Shown here: positions 27,965-36,800 of the stretch, in pieces
Numbering within the stretch: position 1 is the stretch's first letter
Layout: each line of letters begins with the position of its first letter
Assembly (NCBI GenBank): GCA_964430755.1
Contig: CAYSFT010000002.1
Location: 1-64,000 of the forward strand
DNA length: 64,000 nucleotides
Reading direction: 5' to 3'
Source: Flemingiibacterium sp964430755
GTDB taxonomy: Bacteria > Bacillota > Clostridia > Oscillospirales > CAG-272
Notes under the pieces: generated by a model
The model's input: the letters and a program-made list of their open reading frames with translations, nothing else
Databases searched by the model: none
What the model was told of the DNA's origin: nothing
Position numbers and translations under genes: made by a program

Positions 27965-28987
27965 ATGGAGCTGAAGCTTAAAGGCAAAATAATCAAGGGC
28001 GTCGGCGGCATATATGAGATTCGTATAAGCCGTGCGGATGCCGATATGCTTCGCGGTGACGGTATGAAGCTTGAGGGCGATACCTTGCTTTGTAAGGCAC
28101 GCGGTGTGTTCCGTCATGAAAAACTGACGCTTCTTGTCGGCGATGACGTTATTATCCGCATTGACACCGAGCTTGCTATGGCGTCGGACTCCGATTCGAG
28201 AGAGGGACGCACAAAACGTGACGAGGCTCGCGGCGGCGTTATGATCGAAGAAACGCTTCCACGCAAAAACGAGCTTATACGTCCTCCGATGGCGAACCTC
28301 GATATGATCTTCGCTGTCGTTGCCGCGGCAAAGCCCGAGCCTGCGCTTTCAACGGTTGATAAGCTGATAACAATCGCCGAATATAAGCGTATTGAGCCTG
28401 TTATAATCATCACCAAGGCAGATCTTGCGCCCGACGCGGCAGAGAATTATGCCTCGATTTACAGAAAATGCGGTTTTACCGTTTTCGTTGAAGGACTTGG
28501 GATCGACGGCGGCGAGCTTGAGGCGTTTATACGTGAAAATGCGGATAAGGTCTCGGCGTTCGCGGGAGCATCGGGTGTTGGCAAATCAACGCTCATGAAC
28601 CGACTTTTCCCATCTCTCGGACTCGTGACGGGTGAGATTAGTGAAAAGACCGAGCGCGGGCGTCACACAACACGTCACATTGAGCTTTATCCGCTTTCGC
28701 ATCAGTTTGGCGAGGGTACAACGGGATATCTTGCCGATACGCCGGGATTCGGAATGCTTGATTTTGTGCAGTTCGATTTTTACACGAAGGACGATCTGCC
28801 GCATGTGTTCCGCGAATTTGAGCCGTATATCGGTTTCTGTAAATACACCAAATGTACGCATACAAAAGAGGATGGCTGTGCACTGCTTGAAGCGGTCAGA
28901 ACAGGAGAAATACCGTCCGAGCGCCATAAGAGCTACCTCGAATTTTACGAAGTGCTGAAAAACAAGCACAAATGGGACAAAAAATGA
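27965..28987 (+). CDS. rsgA: Ribosome small-subunit GTPase RsgA (YjeQ/CpgA)
   Basis: 340 residues. OB-fold (1-75), then a circularly permuted GTPase in G4-G1-G3 order (ITKADL, GASGVGKST, DTPGFG), ending in a zinc finger (CKYTKCTHTKEDGC). It tests late 30S maturation. There is an insert of charged residues near 60-85 (DSDSREGRTKRDEARGG). The stop overlaps thiN in ATGA. The rpe gene, between rsgA and thiN in Bacillus, is missing. Confidence 0.95.
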   Translation: MELKLKGKIIKGVGGIYEIRISRADADMLRGDGMKLEGDTLLCKARGVFRHEKLTLLVGDDVIIRIDTELAMASDSDSREGRTKRDEARGGVMIEETLPRKNELIRPPMANLDMIFAVVAAAKPEPALSTVDKLITIAEYKRIEPVIIITKADLAPDAAENYASIYRKCGFTVFVEGLGIDGGELEAFIRENADKVSAFAGASGVGKSTLMNRLFPSLGLVTGEISEKTERGRHTTRHIELYPLSHQFGEGTTGYLADTPGFGMLDFVQFDFYTKDDLPHVFREFEPYIGFCKYTKCTHTKEDGCALLEAVRTGEIPSERHKSYLEFYEVLKNKHKWDKK

Positions 28988-29643
28988 GCATGGACTGTTA
29001 TATTTTTACGGGCGGACAAGTTTTTGCGGGTTCGCTTTCGGAGCTATCTCTCACGCCAAAGGACACAGACCTTGTGATCGCCGCAGACAGTGGTTATCTT
29101 ACGGCGCGCAGATTTGGAGTTACTCCCGACATATTGCTCGGCGATCTTGATTCGCTTGATAAATCCGCACTCTTGCCGCATGAACTTGATGAGCTTGAAA
29201 AAATCATCGCTCCTGCGATAAAGGATGACACGGACACACAGCTTGCGGTTGATACTGCAATTGAGCGAGGCGCGGAGAATGTCTATATAATCGGCGGACT
29301 CGGCGGACGGCTTGATCACACGCTTTCGAGTGTATTCTTGCTTGAATATATCATCAATCACGGTGTCGGATGTATGATGACGGACGGAAGAAATACTGTT
29401 CGCGTGCTTTCGGCTTACGGTGAGCGTTGTTCAGTGACGGTTGAAAAGGGGTACAAATATTTATCGGTGATTTCGCTGTCGGATATTTGCCTTGGTGTTT
29501 CGGTGAGCGGCGTGTTTTATCCGCTTGAAGATGCCCGACTTACGCGGAAATATTCTTATGCTGTAAGTAATGAGATTACAGAGAATTTTGCGGTAATATC
29601 ACTTTGTGAGGGCGTTTTGCTCATAATCGAGAGTCGCGATTAA
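28984..29643 (+). CDS. thiN: Thiamine diphosphokinase
   Basis: 219 residues from the ATG in the ATGA overlap with rsgA. AADSGYLTARRFGVTP, GDLDSL, DDTDTQLAV and GGLGGRLDHT are the catalytic blocks of the thiamine pyrophosphokinase family, which makes thiamine diphosphate from thiamine and ATP. The neighbours rsgA and spoVM are the conserved Firmicutes context. Confidence 0.93.
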   Translation: MSMDCYIFTGGQVFAGSLSELSLTPKDTDLVIAADSGYLTARRFGVTPDILLGDLDSLDKSALLPHELDELEKIIAPAIKDDTDTQLAVDTAIERGAENVYIIGGLGGRLDHTLSSVFLLEYIINHGVGCMMTDGRNTVRVLSAYGERCSVTVEKGYKYLSVISLSDICLGVSVSGVFYPLEDARLTRKYSYAVSNEITENFAVISLCEGVLLIIESRD

Positions 29644-29725
29644 CAAACTTACAAAATTGCGCATATGATGAAATGAGGAGCTAACAAGCGTACCAATTAA
29701 ACTCACGAAGGGATATGCTATACTT

Positions 29726-29803
29726 ATGAAAGTTGTTGTTATGAAGTCTCCGCGGATATTTATTCCGCTTCTCAAAAGAATTTTTAAAATCGGAAAAAAG
29801 TGA
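29726..29803 (+). CDS. spoVM: Stage V sporulation protein SpoVM (micro-protein)
   Basis: 25 codons, beginning MKVVVMKSPRIF and ending RIFKIGKK: an amphipathic helix with basic residues, very like the 26-residue SpoVM peptides, which insert into the curved forespore membrane and recruit SpoIVA for coat assembly. The position just after thiN is the conserved spoVM locus of spore-formers. The ribosome site is weak (GAAGGGA about 12 nt upstream). A strong terminator follows 13 bp later. Too short for usual gene callers. Confidence 0.82.
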   Translation: MKVVVMKSPRIFIPLLKRIFKIGKK

Positions 29804-29815
29804 ATATATTCGGAG

Positions 29816-29843
29816 AAGCCGCAGTTTTGAAGCGGCTTTTTCC
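29816..29843 (+). terminator. Terminator after spoVM
   Basis: Stem AAGCCGC / GCGGCTT (29816-29822 and 29832-29838) then a T-run. It closes the yicC-spoVM operon. Confidence 0.85.
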
Positions 29844-29908
29844 TGTTTTATGGGCGTACTTCTGCTATCAATTTGGCGTTCAAAAAAATTTTTTGCAAAA
29901 ACTACTCG

Positions 29909-29966
29909 AATAGTATTGACAAATCCATACTATTGTGGTAGAATAGTTATACTATCATGATAGTAT
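29909..29966 (+). promoter_or_regulatory. Promoter with BlaI-type operators
   Basis: TTGACA (29916-29921), 17-bp spacer, TAGAAT (29939-29944). A perfect 18-bp palindrome ATACTATCATGATAGTAT sits at 29949-29966 over the expected start site. A second inverted repeat, ACTATT/AATAGT (29929-29934 and 29942-29947), overlaps the -10. These repeated ACTAT half-sites are what a BlaI/MecI dimer would bind, so the operon is probably autorepressed. Confidence 0.82.
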
Positions 29967-30023
29967 GGCGCAGACCGTGGGAGTGCACGCTCATGCGAAG
30001 CGTCAACAATAAGGAGAATTTTT

Positions 30024-30383
30024 ATGACAATAAAACTATTCGATTCCGAATTAAAGGTGATGAATGTGCTCTGGAAAAACGGCGATACCACCGCAAAACG
30101 AATTGCCGAAATCCTCGGCGAAGAAATCGGTTGGAACGTCAACACCACATATACAGTCATCAAAAAATGTATTGCAAAGGATGCGATCAAACGAAGTGAG
30201 CCGGGATTCCTCTGCCATGCCCTTGTTACAAAGCGAGAAGTGCAGGAGATCGAAACCTGCGAGCTTATCGACAAGCTTTACGAGGGCGCGGCGGACAAGC
30301 TCGTTGCCTGTCTTATTGAGGGAAAACGTCTTACACCCGATGAAATCGCACGCCTTAAAGCAATGGTGGAGGAGCTTAAATGA
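30024..30383 (+). CDS. BlaI/MecI-family repressor
   Basis: 119 residues. A winged helix-turn-helix (FDSELKVMNVLWKNGDTTAKRI, NTTYTVIKK) with a C-terminal dimer helix. Family members repress their own operon until a cognate M56 metalloprotease triggers their cleavage. It is coupled to the next gene by ATGA. No beta-lactamase gene follows, so the target may be only this pair or loci elsewhere. Confidence 0.93.
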   Translation: MTIKLFDSELKVMNVLWKNGDTTAKRIAEILGEEIGWNVNTTYTVIKKCIAKDAIKRSEPGFLCHALVTKREVQEIETCELIDKLYEGAADKLVACLIEGKRLTPDEIARLKAMVEELK

Positions 30384-31987
30384 TTACGGCGGCAATCAGT
30401 GCAAGCGTGATGATACTTGTCATCATAGTGCTTCGGTTGTTTCTTTTGAAGCGTATGCCAAAACGCTGTTTTCGTCTATTATGGATACTTGCGGCGCTCA
30501 GACTTCTTGTCCCGTTTTCGTTTACTTTTGAAGTGGAGATCGAAGCAGAGAAGCCTGCAGACATACCGCAAACGGTGTATATTGACACATCGGATGCTGT
30601 ATATTCAAGCGATGAAACTGAAATTGAAGCAGCAGATTTTGATTTTACCATGATCATAAAACCAGTCCTTTTAATTGGAACGATAATCAGCGCGGGATTT
30701 TTAATTTCGGCGTATGCACGAATGAGAAAAATCGCTCTCCATGCTGATACACTCGCCCGGAAATATGCAAAGTGTATGCATAGGGTGCAGATACGCACGG
30801 GAAATGGCGCGAGTACACCTTTTTCCTGCGGAGTCTTTCGCCCGATCATATTTATTCCGACACAGATGCTCACTCTTGATTCTGTCAGACTTGACATGAT
30901 AATTGCCCATGAGCAGCGTCACATAAAAAACGGTGATCAGCTTGTTAAATGGCTTATTGCCGCGGCGTTTTGCCTTAATTGGTATAATCCGCTTGTGTGG
31001 CTTATGTGGCAGCTTGCTAACCGTGACATTGAGCTTGCTTGTGATGAAGCGGTTGTGAGTGGCGGAACGAGTAACTATGATTATGCGCTTTGTCTTATTG
31101 CGGCAGAGGAGGTTCGCATGACTGGTGCGGTTTGCTCATTCGGTGCGCCGGTGCTGAATGAAAGGATTGAATTAATTATGAAATCGAAAAAGTTAACGAT
31201 ATGCAGCTTTATCGGTGCAGGGCTTATCCTTGCGATGATGACAGTTTTCTTTGTAAATGTAACTGCTGTGGAGATTGACAGCAAGCCTGAAAATGAAACA
31301 GAATCAGAGGTTGTGACAACGTTCGCTGAACCCGAGGGAACGGAGGCGCTGTCTGTTGAGATCGAGGTTGAAGATGTGAAACATACACCTGCCGACAGCG
31401 AAGCAGAAATCGAGGCGATGTTTGATTGGTCGGTTTATGCAGAAAATGAGATATGCGCGGATTATTTTGAGAACTTCTATCCTGAAACGCCTTTTGAGGA
31501 GCTTTATGAAGTGACGACCGTTGAGGACATCTATATGGATGATGTTGAATGTGAGATTGGAGAGGTTGTACTCCAGTCTTCGCATCCGATTTCACCGTTT
31601 GGATTTTCGTGTCCGCTTAACGAATACGTCGGTATAACCGGTCATTTCGGCAGCCACACAAATCCGCTTGGGGTGGTTATATTCAATAACGGAGTGAACG
31701 TTTCGGCGGCGCTCGGTGCGGATGTTTTAGTCGCGGCAGACGGTAAGGTCACAAACGTCGGATATAATACATCTGTGGGTAACTTTATCGAAATTGATCA
31801 CGGCGAGGGATGGGTGACGATTTATCATCATCTTGAGAAGTCATTTGTTTCTATCGGTGATGAGGTTGAGAGCGGCGAGAAGATCGGCACGGTCGGCAGC
31901 ACAGGCGAGGCGACAGGCCCGAATCTCGGATTTGCCATAATCAAAGACGGCGCATATCTTGATCCGGAAGCATTGTTTAGCAAATAA
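30380..31987 (+). CDS. M56 (BlaR1/MecR1-type) membrane metalloprotease fused to a degenerate M23 domain
   Basis: 535 residues. About four transmembrane helices surround the M56 zinc motif HEQRH (177-181) with its downstream ELACDEAV. A further helix near 272-292 is followed by an acidic linker (295-400) and a C-terminal LytM/M23 fold (about 410-535). In that fold the zinc positions are lost: HxGxD reads NNGVN (N436, N440) and HLHFE reads NLGFA (N515, G517), while H484 of YxH remains. The outer domain therefore probably binds peptidoglycan as a sensor. It takes the place of the penicillin-binding sensor of BlaR1. Confidence 0.88.
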   Translation: MITAAISASVMILVIIVLRLFLLKRMPKRCFRLLWILAALRLLVPFSFTFEVEIEAEKPADIPQTVYIDTSDAVYSSDETEIEAADFDFTMIIKPVLLIGTIISAGFLISAYARMRKIALHADTLARKYAKCMHRVQIRTGNGASTPFSCGVFRPIIFIPTQMLTLDSVRLDMIIAHEQRHIKNGDQLVKWLIAAAFCLNWYNPLVWLMWQLANRDIELACDEAVVSGGTSNYDYALCLIAAEEVRMTGAVCSFGAPVLNERIELIMKSKKLTICSFIGAGLILAMMTVFFVNVTAVEIDSKPENETESEVVTTFAEPEGTEALSVEIEVEDVKHTPADSEAEIEAMFDWSVYAENEICADYFENFYPETPFEELYEVTTVEDIYMDDVECEIGEVVLQSSHPISPFGFSCPLNEYVGITGHFGSHTNPLGVVIFNNGVNVSAALGADVLVAADGKVTNVGYNTSVGNFIEIDHGEGWVTIYHHLEKSFVSIGDEVESGEKIGTVGSTGEATGPNLGFAIIKDGAYLDPEALFSK

Positions 31988-31994
31988 TAAAAAA

Positions 31995-32032
31995 GTGGTA
32001 TCTGCACCAAAATGCGGATACCATTGTTTTTT
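31995..32032 (+). terminator. Terminator of the BlaI-M56 operon
   Basis: Stem GGTATCTGCA / TGCGGATACC (31997-32006 and 32013-32022), then ATTGTTTTTT. Confidence 0.88.
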
Positions 32033-32034
32033 GG

Positions 32035-32090
32035 AGAGCCCTCTCCGCCATACCTTACGGCGTGACACCTCTCCCAAAGGGAGAGGCTTT
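32035..32090. repeat. Palindromic intergenic repeat, copy B (single module)
   Basis: One module of the repeat seen at 12094 and 48076, in reverse orientation. It has GAGCCCTCTCCGCC at one end, GGCGTGACACC in the middle, and CTCTCCCAAAGGGAGAG as a terminal hairpin. It abuts the terminator of the M56 gene. Confidence 0.7.
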
Positions 32091-32110
32091 ATGAGTGGCA
32101 GTCAGGAAAC

Positions 32111-32536
32111 TTATAAAAATCTCGCTAAATTATCAGAGGTGCTTTTTTCAAAATCAAGCACTTCCTCGGCAAGCTTGCGTGCTTCACCGGTGGGATTGTT
32201 TTCGTTGAACTGCTTTTCAATATTGATGATGCCCATTGTTGCACCGTTTATCATCATTTCGGCAATGTGTGAGGTCGTTGTGTCGAGCATGGTGTTGAAC
32301 GCCATACCGATTTTACTGCCTGCCTTTGCCATCATGCCGGGTTCTTCGGGCTTGAGTCCTCTCTCGGCAAGCAGGTCAGCCGCACGTGATGAGTATTCAC
32401 GGTATCGCTCAAGCTCACGTGTCATTTCGGTACGCATTTGTGGGTTCTGCGCCTTGTCCATCAGGTTAATGAGCGAGTCGCCGCCCATTGTTGTGTTTTT
32501 ATAGATCTCCTGAAGTAAAGTTTCGTTTTTATCCAT
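32111..32536 (-). CDS. Conserved helical protein of unknown function
   Basis: 141 residues, soluble and predicted all-helical, with the look of a ferritin-like four-helix bundle (GGDSLINLMDKA; SHIAEMMINGATMGIINIEKQ). I recall similar unnamed proteins across gut Clostridia, but no function is established. There is no signal peptide, so it is cytoplasmic. The start codon is separated from a ribosome site (GAAAGGAAG) by a perfect hairpin. Confidence 0.75.
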   Translation of the reverse strand: MDKNETLLQEIYKNTTMGGDSLINLMDKAQNPQMRTEMTRELERYREYSSRAADLLAERGLKPEEPGMMAKAGSKIGMAFNTMLDTTTSHIAEMMINGATMGIINIEKQFNENNPTGEARKLAEEVLDFEKSTSDNLARFL

Positions 32537-32549
32537 TATGATAATTGTT

Positions 32550-32640
32550 GCTTTTGCAAAGCAAAAGCTTCCTTTCTATCCTTGTTGTGGCGCGGTTTGC
32601 GGAGCAAAATCTCGGTCTATGACCGAGATAGAGCAACAAA
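32550..32640 (-). other. Structured leader of the 141-residue protein gene
   Basis: Contains the hairpin GCTTTTGC/GCAAAAGC (32550-32557 and 32561-32568) between the ribosome site and ATG, and a second perfect hairpin ATCTCGGTC/GACCGAGAT just upstream (about 32610-32630). TTGTTGC/GCAACAA segments at the two ends can close an outer stem. Function unknown. Confidence 0.4.
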
Positions 32641-32680
32641 AGGTGGTTTGAAAATTTATTTTCAAACTTATCACTTCCAA

Positions 32681-32715
32681 AAATAAAAATACCGCGGTTG
32701 GTTGACCGCAGTATT
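32681..32715 (-). terminator. Terminator of metA
   Basis: Minus-strand stem AATACTGCGGT / ACCGCGGTATT (32705-32715 and 32688-32698) followed by TTTATTTTT. Confidence 0.85.
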
Positions 32716-32741
32716 AGTGTTTGCAAAGTGTGAAAAAATAT

Positions 32742-33665
32742 TTATGCTTTTGAAAGATCGTCAAGATCGTATGGTGTGTTCTGATAAACAAAGTAGTTGA
32801 GCCAATTGGAGAACAACAGATTTGAGTGTCCGCGCCATACGTTCGGAGGACGGCGCTGCGGATCGTTGTTCGGGAAATAGTTATACGGAAGCTCAATCTC
32901 GAGTCCTTTGTCAACATCGCGGAAATATTCCTTTGAAAGGGTGTCATAATCATATTCCGAGTGTCCCGTTACAAAAAGCATACGTGAGTTTTTAGCTGCG
33001 ATAATGTAAGGACCGGCGATGTCACTTCTTGCGATAAGCTCAAGCTCGCTCACCTTGGTTATTTCACTCTCGGCGATACCCGTGTGACGTGAGTGCGGCG
33101 CCTTGAATACCTCGTCGAAGCCGCGCACGATCGGATGATTGGGACGGAGCGCATAGTGATCGAAAACTCCAAACATCTTCTTGTCAAGCGGATGCTTATT
33201 AACGCCGTAATGATAGTGAAGCCCTGCCTGCGCCGCCCAGCAGATGTGAAGCGTTGAAAAGACGTGAGTTTTTGACCACTCCATGATATCACAAAGCTCA
33301 TCCCAGTATGTAACATCGTGGAAATCGAGGTTTTCAACGGGTGCGCCGGTGATGATGAGTCCGTCGAAGTTTTCGCCTCTTATGTCGTCGAAGTTTTTGT
33401 AAAAGGCTTTCATATGCTCCTCGGATGTGTGAGTGGAGCGGTGTGTTGCGGTTTGAAGCAGGGTTATTTCTATTTGCAGGGAACTGTTTGAAAGAAGACG
33501 TATGAGCTGTGTTTCGGTGGTTATCTTTGTCGGCATCAGATTGAGCACTGCGATCTTCAGCGGACGTATATCCTGATGCTCAGCGCGAAAATCACTCATA
33601 ACAAATATATTCTCGCCTTCAAGCGTTTCTGCGGCAGGAAGTCCCTGCGGTATTTTAATAGGCAT
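32742..33665 (-). CDS. metA: Homoserine O-acetyltransferase (MetA family)
   Basis: 307 residues from ATG 33665, set by AAGGAG 8 nt upstream; a longer reading has no support. The MetA/HTS fold shows the catalytic Cys in HICWAAQAGL and the His/Glu in GHSEYD. The acyl-CoA specificity position, Gly in Escherichia coli and Glu in the acetyl-CoA-using Bacillus cereus enzyme, is Glu here (GAPVEN), predicting acetyl transfer. It activates homoserine for methionine synthesis. It has its own promoter, and I see no SAM riboswitch or T-box in the 100-nt leader. Confidence 0.94.
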   Translation of the reverse strand: MPIKIPQGLPAAETLEGENIFVMSDFRAEHQDIRPLKIAVLNLMPTKITTETQLIRLLSNSSLQIEITLLQTATHRSTHTSEEHMKAFYKNFDDIRGENFDGLIITGAPVENLDFHDVTYWDELCDIMEWSKTHVFSTLHICWAAQAGLHYHYGVNKHPLDKKMFGVFDHYALRPNHPIVRGFDEVFKAPHSRHTGIAESEITKVSELELIARSDIAGPYIIAAKNSRMLFVTGHSEYDYDTLSKEYFRDVDKGLEIELPYNYFPNNDPQRRPPNVWRGHSNLLFSNWLNYFVYQNTPYDLDDLSKA

Positions 33666-33730
33666 TTTTGTCTCCTTGTTATCAAAATATTTGGCTTCAA
33701 AAATCGAAGACTTTTGTATCAATTGCAATT

Positions 33731-33759
33731 ATTATACCACAGATTTTGCGTTATTACAA
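33731..33759 (-). promoter_or_regulatory. Promoter of metA
   Basis: Minus strand TTGTAA (33754-33759), 17-bp spacer, TATAAT (33731-33736). Confidence 0.7.
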
Positions 33760-33797
33760 CACTCTATCGAAAATTTGTATGAAAATCAAAAAAACAT

Positions 33798-33826
33798 TTG
33801 CTTTTTTCAGAAAAAAATGATATAAT
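33798..33826 (+). promoter_or_regulatory. Promoter of the large surface protein gene
   Basis: TTGCTT (33798-33803), 17-bp spacer, TATAAT (33821-33826). Confidence 0.6.
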
Positions 33827-33870
33827 ATAATTATATATATTTTATTGTTATATTAGGGAGGTGTGCATCG

Positions 33871-36800
33871 GTGAAAAACGCGAAAAAAATCGGACGTTTA
33901 CGCTATGGCTTTGTGTTCGTTTTCATGCTTATTCTGGCTGCTTCGATTCTTGGTTTTACTGCTTTTGCAGAGCCGGGTGACACATATGTCATCGCCGATT
34001 TTAAAGCTTCATCCGATGGATTCGCACCTTTTGAAAATGTTTACATTGCGCGCCGAAAAAATCTGACTCTCGGCGGCAGGGATGCTTCTTTGCTTGAGGT
34101 GACCTCGCGTTGGGGTAATGCAGGCGATATGCGTTCTGTTCTTGCAAAGCTTGACGAGCCGATTGACCTTTCGGATTACCGCAAAATCAAATACGATATT
34201 TATGTTCCTCTTTATGAGGCTGACCCCAATGCCGTTTACTACACCCGTTTGATACTAACCACAAGCGATGGCGAAAACATAAAGCAGCTCGGACTTATAA
34301 CCGGCGGCGAATGGAACACCGTTTCGGTTGATATCGGTATGTGGAACGGACGCGATGATATTGTCTCGGTGCAGATTGAGGTTACAATAGACACAACCTT
34401 GCCGAAGAACGGTGTTTATTATTTTTATATTGACTCTGTTTATGCCGATGAGAGGATCGACCGAGAGCTGACTGAACGCTTCATGTTCGACGTTTATTCG
34501 GTAACCGGCGGTACAACATCATATTCCCCTGAGAAAAAGAGTATTCTTATGGTTCCGTCGCAAACGGAAAATATGCAGCTTGAAGCGGATATGTCATTGT
34601 CTGCTATTCTTCACGATGCCAATTCGCTTCGTATAAAGCTCATCAATCAAACCGAATCGGACAGCTTTACGCTTTATTATTCTACATCCGATACGATGGT
34701 TGGAAGCGAGGATAAAAGCGTTGTTATCCCGATGACAAAGGGCGAAGATGCGCAGTATGTCTATGCCTATGTCGGCGATCTTTCAATGCTTCATGGCATC
34801 AGGCTTGTTTTTGAAGCAGGAACGGGAAGTGTTGAGCTTTTGTCTATTGCACCCACGGTGGAGTTCCGGGCGGAAAGTTATGACACCTGCGGAAAGATAA
34901 GCTCGTGTTATCTTAATGACGATCTTGCGACCGTAAGCTTTATCGGCGAGATTGACAGCGAGATCGCAATAGAAAATCAATCGGGACAGATTGCGATATA
35001 CGCCTGGGACGGCGATGAGCTTCCGATGGGTGACGAGCTTCTTTCAAAAACGCCTGTCGTTACGGGGCTCATGAGCGCAAAATTCGATCTGAAATGGAAA
35101 ATATCAAGCAGTAATCGTCACGTACTGCATAGCCGCTTCCTTGCTGTTATCCTGCATGAAGGCGGTGGATATACGCTTATCGAAAAGCCGTTTTATTTGA
35201 GTAATCCCCAAAAACGCGCAAATGAATCAACTGTATTTTCGCCCGATGAAAAGGGTTTCGCTGCTGATGATATATCACTTGTCGGCGATCTTGATTCCGG
35301 TGTAACGACACTCGGACTTGACACTCACAGCGCATTTGTTCAAAAGAGTGAGGGCTTTCAGTATATTTACAACGGCAAGGCGTATTACCTGAATGAGACG
35401 TATCTTGATTCGCTTTCACAGAAGATTACGGTTCTTTCCGATGCAGGAGTTCAGGTGCTTCTGCGGCTTGACGGCTGGTCACGCGAATATGCCGATGAGC
35501 TTTACGAAAATTACAGCGCGGATGATTACATCAACTATGCCAGGATGATGGAAGCCGATGACGGTTTTGAATATATCGCCGCGCTCAGCGCATACGCCGC
35601 CGAAAATTGGTGCCGTGAGGGACGGCTTATCGGTGTTATATACGGTTTCGGTGAAAACCTTCTCACAGAGGGTGAATCGCTGCGTGCTTCCGTAAGGTAT
35701 ACAGCCGATAATCTTCGCAGTATATACATGAATCTGGCGGCTGTCAATTCCTCGGCAAAGGTTTATGTTTCGCTGACCGATCTTTTGATTTCGGACGCAG
35801 GTTTACGCGGTGATGAAATCGCTCTTTCGGAATATCTTCCCATGCTTATCGGAGAAACCGAAGCTTACGGACAGTTTGCCTGGGAAGTGGCAATCGAAAA
35901 AGTATACCGCGTCGGACAGGCGGAGGATTCGGAACTTATCAGTGCAGATGACTGCGGTGCGTTTAAAGATATCCTCTGGAATAATAACGCTTCAGGCAAG
36001 CACATTATATTCTGCGATTCCACATATACGGTTTCGGTTATCGGTTATGAGGAAAAGCTGAAAAGCTTGGTTATGGGTTACTATTCTGCGCTCTTTGATG
36101 ACAAGATTGACGCTTACATTGTCTGTGCGGCAGAGGACTGTGCTGATATTGCAGAAGTGGTTCGTCTTATAGACACAAATGAAGCGCAGACTGTTACCGA
36201 TGCGGCGGCAAAGCTTTTTGAGGTTGAAAATATTTTTGACCTTTTTGAAAATTACGACTCAAGCAAGCTGAAAACGAAAAGCCTTGTTTATGCAAATACA
36301 AGCAGAACTGCTCCCGAAAATATACGCGGCAGATTTTCATATTATAAGTTCAGCGGAACCTCCAGCATCGGAAAGATAAGGCCTGGATATTTTTCAAAGT
36401 CACTTCGTATTATGAGTGACACCGGAAATGTTTTATCGGCGCCGCTTGACGGTACACTTTACGGTGACGGCAGATATCCCGAATGGATGGGTATTTTCCA
36501 TAGCTTTGAGTCCCCCGAGGATTTTTCCCTGACTCCGATTCTTGAGCTTACAATAAAGGTTACCAAGGTCACCCCGACGGTTACTTATCCCATCCCGATA
36601 AAGCTTGTTTTGCTGTCGGGCAAGGATCGTTTTGAAGCACTTGGTGAAGTGAACCAGGGCGAATGGACAACGCTCTATATTGACCTTGGCAGTGATTTCC
36701 CGAGTGCGGATTCGGTTGACGGCTTGCAGATACTTGTCGGCGGTGATATACAATCCGCCTCGCTGTCGTTTAAATCGCTTGACGGTCTTTCGGATAAATA

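Noticed and set aside
33666..33760. SAM riboswitch or T-box before metA
   Set aside because: The leader is about 60 nt and AT-rich, with no matching structure.
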